Origin: Leptodactylus fallax
Lineage: Eukaryota; Chordata; Amphibia; Anura; Leptodactylidae
DNA length: 64,000 bases
Assembly: GCA_947044405.1 (NCBI GenBank)
Contig: CAMRHE010001103.1
Span: forward strand, 125,001-189,000
Direction: 5' to 3'
In this document: in pieces, positions 61,117 through 64,000 of the stretch
Position numbering within the stretch: position 1 is the stretch's first letter
Layout: each line of letters begins with the position of its first letter
Made by a program: the position numbers and the translations under genes
Notes under the pieces: model-generated
Databases searched by the model: none
What the model was told of the DNA's origin: nothing
Seen by the model: only the letters and a program-made list of their open reading frames with translations

Positions 61117-63072
61117 AGACATAATATATACACACATACAGAACATGTACACACACAGAAGACACAGCACATACCTGGAGCTGAGTCAGGGATTGATTAC
61201 TCTGGGCTGAAGCAGCCTAATTTAATGGATCTTCCCCTGCAGTGCAAGACTTTGGGAGGGTAGGAGGAGGAAAAGGAGGAGGAGCTGTCGGCCTGCGTGG
61301 ACACTTGGTAAGTAAGTGGGGGAGAGAGGCAGTCAGCACCCAGTAGCCTCTCAGGAGCTTGGGGCCCCAGCACTTGCTAAAGTCAGGGGACTCCTTAAGT
61401 TGTGGGGGCCCTGGGTGATTGCCCAGTTTGCCCCCCCCCCCCAACGCTGGCCCTGGGTGGCACTGCACAGTTATAGAGGCACTGAGACTAGCACTTTTAT
61501 GGGGCACTATGAATAATACCACTTGGAGCCACATTGGTTGGAAGTTGGAACTCTTAAGTGTTAATATGTGGGACCATGTAAGGATTGGTCATCCATGTAT
61601 GTAAAACCCTATTGAGGCAGGAAAAGTGGTTGTGGGATTTTAGGACTGAAGGCAAACATCAAACATGGCCAATGTTACTTTCCAGGAGCCCAAGCCTAGG
61701 TATATCTGGTCGCCCCTATGCACATTGATCCTACCAGTAACCATTTTCTGATGGACCTATATAGGACTATAGAGATGGGGATCTGTGAGTCACCTCCTGC
61801 TGCTCCGGTTTTCCACTTCATTTGGACTCGTCATCCCAAGTCTCATGTATAACACATTACTTATGGTCTGCATACTGCTCCCATGCCTAGAACTTATCTC
61901 ATGAAGCATCTCCTCCAGCTGCGGCTGACATCCTGTAAGAAAAACATATGAAAAATGATATAGAAGAAACACATGGTAGATGCCAACATCTGAAACTTCT
62001 AGACTATTTGGCTTTCATAGCACTTGTTTGATGGGACATGAGTTTCCATATGTTTGCCAGGAAAGACAAATACAGATCCCGAATACAAAGGGGCATGTTG
62101 CTATCAGTACTGCAGCCTAATGTTGGTCACACTCATGAGGTATTTGCCCAATGTTTCTGGAAAAAAGCACACTATTTTTCCGAATCTATGACCACGTAGT
62201 TGAGGCGTGTATATTCAAGCAATGACACCACATCTTAAAGTGGATCTTTCATATATCCCATCTGATCTGTAGACAGATTTGCAGGTCCAGTATCCAACTA
62301 AGGTTCCCACTAGAAGTGTTCACGGTCTATACAGATTATCTGCACAACATGGTAACCCTTTGTTGCTACCATTTCACACAGAGCATATCATCGATCCTCC
62401 AAAAATAGACCCTAGTGGCACATGGTTGGCTCCAAATGAGGTTGTCTTCTGCTCAACCCCTGGAGTTCACTATTGTGTCAGAGCTTTGTACCACTGGAGG
62501 AAGTTCTGTATCCGACCCTGTAGTCCACCGTTATTCCTACCTTGTATCTGTAGCTTGTGCTTCCAGTTTACAGCGATGGGTTCTTCAAGCATTTGGCTAA
62601 GGTTCTGTGGATCTTTACTGAAGAGAAAATAAGAGTTAGTGTAAGGGTCCAAGGCATCGGTCATTTCCTAGGGAAGAAGAAAGAAAATTCTTATTAGTAT
62701 AGTATTATTTACCGAGAAACCATAAAATAAATCTTGTCCCATTATACAAAACTTGGATATGAGGGATAACAACTATTTTGATAGGTCATTTGTGTGCCCA
62801 CTCACCTCTAGTGGAGGACGACATATTACAGAAGTAAATTCTGGCCACTGGTCCACCAAGACTTGAAGTCTGAAGGGGTTATTGCAGATGACATAATGTA
62901 CTGCACCATACGCCTACATGATGACCAAAAACAGGAAAGGTTCAGAACAGCGGACTAGATTAGATGTGTAAGACTTTCCATATGCTTGTCCTACCTTCAG
63001 GGATTCTGGGAAACTATGGGTCAGAAGGTTTCTCAGTATGGTTAGCTTGGCCGGGCAGGTTAGGAAATGCAT
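50735..63072 (-). CDS. Glycine N-acyltransferase-like protein (GLYAT/GLYATL family), five coding exons
   Basis: GLYAT-type enzymes transfer an acyl group from acyl-CoA to glycine or another amino acid, usually in mitochondria. Five minus-strand exons (63072-62995, 62913-62806, 62667-62541, 61932-61794, 51134-50735) join with matching phases to 283 residues, near the usual 288-296. The N-terminal half has TNSYFLFSKDPQNL and NWKHKLQIQ, hallmark GLYAT segments; the C-terminal half is a GNAT fold with NERSKNYIAQCI, AEIRAGY (E215, aligned with the catalytic Glu known in bovine GLYAT) and the CoA-loop RGQG at 226-229. The start FPESLKAYGAV resembles GLYATL3 most, but the paralogue is not settled. 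All exons are open, so the gene looks functional. Its last intron is 10.7 kb of mobile DNA. Confidence 0.94.
52014..55512 (+). pseudogene. hAT transposase (BED zinc finger type), multiply broken
   Basis: Pieces in order: an acidic Ser-rich N-terminal region (52014-52676); a BED-type zinc finger CSICGQKV...HQHMQRHH after a frameshift (from 52727); SFTAHW and ADVW-type catalytic-core words near 53300; MVTDNRKNIVSALRQGG and CMAHVFNLVVKRFL near 53670-53775; DDYWLSTILDPRY near 54880; and the C-terminal dimerisation segment LEKLSCPASSVASERVFSGAG at about 55335-55400. Several frameshifts and stops separate them, and a Penelope fragment lies between LTSLRS and DSRFVT. Dead, but still recognisable as ZBED/hAT type. 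Confidence 0.9.
54437..54840 (-). mobile_element. Penelope 3' fragment nested in the hAT
   Basis: The 13-bp sequence TCCTTGCGCAGTG occurs at 54424-54436 and again at 54828-54840 and brackets the insert; removing the insert restores the hAT reading frame across LTSLRSDSRF. On the minus strand the insert shows CTGATGA (54525-54519), a short hairpin, GAAA (54501-54498) and the palindrome AAGCTT, the same arrangement as the 50064-50112 motif, but its flanking stem I pairs poorly. Confidence 0.85.
55560..55970. repeat. 36-bp minisatellite in the hAT 3' part
   Basis: About eleven units of roughly 36 bp, CTGGGTCACTGTATGGCCTC then CTCATGCCACTGCCA, with two alternating subtypes (TGTATGGCC and TCTGTATACT). 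As 36 is a multiple of three, three overlapping open frames arise; none is a gene. Confidence 0.9.
56407..57039. other. GLYAT-like intron 4, unique part
   Basis: AT-rich sequence without recognisable gene or repeat. Confidence 0.5.
57040..57725 (+). repeat. Composite dispersed repeat with internal ~30-bp minisatellite, copy C
   Basis: Begins ATACATACCTCCCACCCGTC, continues GGACAGTCCCAGATTCTGGG and a GC-rich stretch (CTACAGCTCCCTGACGACTC), then units of GGGGACATTAAACTGGGGG (57360-57620), and closes with AGAAGTGGGTGGGGCTTAAT and a GCGCAC motif. The final inverted end is missing. Confidence 0.8.
57726..58683. other. GLYAT-like intron 4, repeat-derived
   Basis: From 58120 it matches the module GGCTGGTTTTAGACAAAG seen at about 41930. 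Otherwise no feature recognised. Confidence 0.5.
58684..59013. mobile_element. Inverted-repeat element (MITE-like)
   Basis: Ends TTATTATACTCTGGGGTCT and its exact inverse, with second arms (ACCCCAGAGTATAATGTTCA and TGAACATTATACTCTGGGTT) inside, so the whole folds back on itself over about 75 bp on each side. No coding capacity. Confidence 0.75.
59095..59356. repeat. 31-bp minisatellite
   Basis: About eight units of GGGACATTATACTGTGTGAA then GGGGCCACTAT. The word ACATTATACTGTGTG also appears at the ends of the composite repeats, suggesting a common source. Confidence 0.85.
59357..59623. mobile_element. Palindromic MITE
   Basis: Perfect terminal inverted repeat TTTCACGTCCTCTGGCAC, and weaker pairing that continues inward through TATATACCGC. 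267 bp, no coding capacity. It interrupts or abuts the 31-bp minisatellite on its left. Confidence 0.8.
59932..60130. repeat. CA-rich microsatellite
   Basis: A pure (AC) run at about 59937-59968 and degenerate ACACAC/ACATAC sequence to 60130. Open frames across it are artefacts. Confidence 0.9.
60120..61084 (+). repeat. Composite dispersed repeat with internal ~30-bp minisatellite, copy D
   Basis: Most complete copy. Left: GGACAGTCCCGGATTGTGGG; then GAAGCAGGAGC and a GC-rich part; then about 18 units of the GGGGGACATTAAACTG type (60410-60910); then GAAGTGGGTGGAGCTAAATT and TTGGGAGGTATGT at 61071-61083, the inverse of the ACATACCTCCCA end of copy C. Confidence 0.8.
61086..61117. repeat. AC microsatellite
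   Basis: About 15 AC dinucleotides directly after the right end of composite copy D. Confidence 0.9.
61118..61793. other. GLYAT-like intron 4, part next to exon 4
   Basis: About 61300-61460 is repeat-like (GGGCCCTGGGTGATTGCCCA, a C run, CGCTGGCCCTGG). No gene. Confidence 0.5.
61794..61932 (-). CDS. GLYAT-like exon 4
   Basis: Acceptor TTTCTTACAG, donor GTGACT. 139 bases; the first two finish a Gly codon and the last two open an Arg codon. Encodes CQPQLEEMLHEIS and VLYMRLG, corresponding to the variable middle of GLYAT enzymes. Confidence 0.9.
62541..62667 (-). CDS. GLYAT-like exon 3
   Basis: 127 bases, acceptor TTCCCTAG, donor GTAGGA. Contains TDALDPYTNSYFLFSKDPQN, diagnostic for the GLYAT N-terminal domain. 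Confidence 0.95.
62806..62913 (-). CDS. GLYAT-like exon 2
   Basis: 36 codons, phase 0, acceptor ATCATGTAG, donor GTGAGT. Starts AYGAVHYVICNNPFRLQVLV and includes DQWPEFTSVICRP, matching the V-D-x-W-P-x-F region of the family. Confidence 0.94.
62995..63072 (-). CDS. GLYAT-like exon 1 with start codon
   Basis: ATG at 63072-63070, 26 codons (MHFLTCPAKLTILRNLLTHS then FPESLK), donor GTAGGA. TTTTGTGCAG lies just before the ATG, so a 5' untranslated exon upstream is likely. Confidence 0.88.
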
Positions 63073-64000
63073 CCTGCACAAAACTCCGACGAAAAATCTT
63101 TTTTCAGTGGCTTCCAAATTGAAGGTGCCTTCACCTAAACATATATAGTCACTCCTCTGATGCATGAAAAAGGGAAAAAAAATTAAGAAAAAGTTAAAAA
63201 ATGATGTCATCAACAGAAAACTAAACATATGTATCACCCTGGTCAGACTAACACCAAACATTGGATCCAAGTACAGTGGATGATGTCCACTATGGCACTA
63301 GCAATGATTCCCTGGATACACAAGGCTTCCTAGACAACGACTAACATGGCCACACTTGTCGGTTTAGCTAGCAGAATTATAGACATTTGCAAATCTACTC
63401 TTTCAAATTCAGGAGGTCTCTGTAACCCCATTACAGGTAATATGTAATCCCTCTCAGGCATGGCACATACATTTCTATTATCAACACCCCACACCTCTTC
63501 CTTAAGTTTCCGGATATTTTTTCACTGAGACTTCCTGTAAACCTTATATAGATCCAATAGCTGAGCCTGCCTCCTCCTCCCATAAATTCTTGGAATATTT
63601 CCAAATGGCACATATTTGTGAAGTTAGCAGGTCTCGCCTTCACCTGTATTGCTCACTCTTTTGCGTTCAGATTCTATGTACTTCAACACCCCCAAACACA
63701 ATAATCTCCACATTATACAACATGCTCTTTAACACACCTACAACATCGGCTACAGTCTTACCTGTACATTGTCCTCAGCTGACTAGGAACAGTCTTGTCC
63801 TCTTTATCACAAATTCTCTTGCAAAGCTCAAGAAACTAGTTCTGAAGTTCTAACTCACTGGTGTAGAGTCCCTGCAGTTTTATCTTGCAATACTCTATGC
63901 TGGAGCTGTGGTTGGCACCATGCAATTCAATCCTAAGTGTGATTCAATCCCAAGTGTGTAAAAGCTGCAGTTAAACATGGCAGTTAGACAGGGTGGAAGA
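63073..64000. other. Upstream of the GLYAT-like gene
   Basis: The promoter and any 5' UTR exon must lie here or beyond the window; no convincing TATA or CpG cluster was seen. No other gene recognised. Confidence 0.45.

Noticed and set aside
62279..62632. 117-residue plus-strand frame
   Set aside because: Antisense to GLYAT-like exon 3 and its flank.

Overview
The window looks like nuclear DNA of a vertebrate, most probably an anuran amphibian. It has split genes with GT-AG introns, vertebrate-type proteins, several Tc1/mariner lineages, a hAT element, Penelope-like retroelements and many minisatellites. The anuran assignment is inference from the repeat style and gene content; no species can be named.

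Three protein-coding genes are supported. (1) 487-19370, plus strand: the last seven coding exons of RNF20 (BRE1A, the histone H2B ubiquitin ligase), ending in its C3HC4 RING; the 5' part lies before the window. The last intron is 14.4 kb and about 13.7 kb of it is one 29-bp minisatellite. (2) 33430-40691, plus strand: a complete five-exon gene for a 210-residue secreted C-type-lectin-domain protein, closest in style to PRG2/PRG3, without a recognisable sugar/calcium site. (3) 50735-63072, minus strand: a complete five-exon gene for a 283-residue glycine N-acyltransferase-like enzyme (GLYAT/GLYATL family). Its 10.7-kb last intron holds a full-length 5.1-kb hAT element.

Between and inside the genes is a dense layer of mobile DNA. 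There is an intact Tc1 with an uninterrupted 340-aa DD34E transposase (30895-32543), and three decayed Tc1 copies (27721-29125, 35336-36387, 36488-37470). A DD37E-type Tc1/mariner (43380-44957) sits inside a minisatellite. A Penelope-like element with a GIY-YIG domain (about 47529-50300) carries a hammerhead-like motif near its 3' end. The hAT (51313-56398, perfect 8-bp target duplication) has itself been hit by a Penelope fragment (13-bp duplication). There are also several MITEs and four copies of a composite repeat built around a roughly 30-bp minisatellite.

No operon-like or otherwise novel gene system was found. The most notable items are the giant RNF20 intron array with its higher-order structure, a tandem cluster of CTCF-like core motifs at 1-300, the hammerhead-like motif of the Penelope element, the intact Tc1, and the lectin/GLYAT neighbourhood, which recalls human 11q12.
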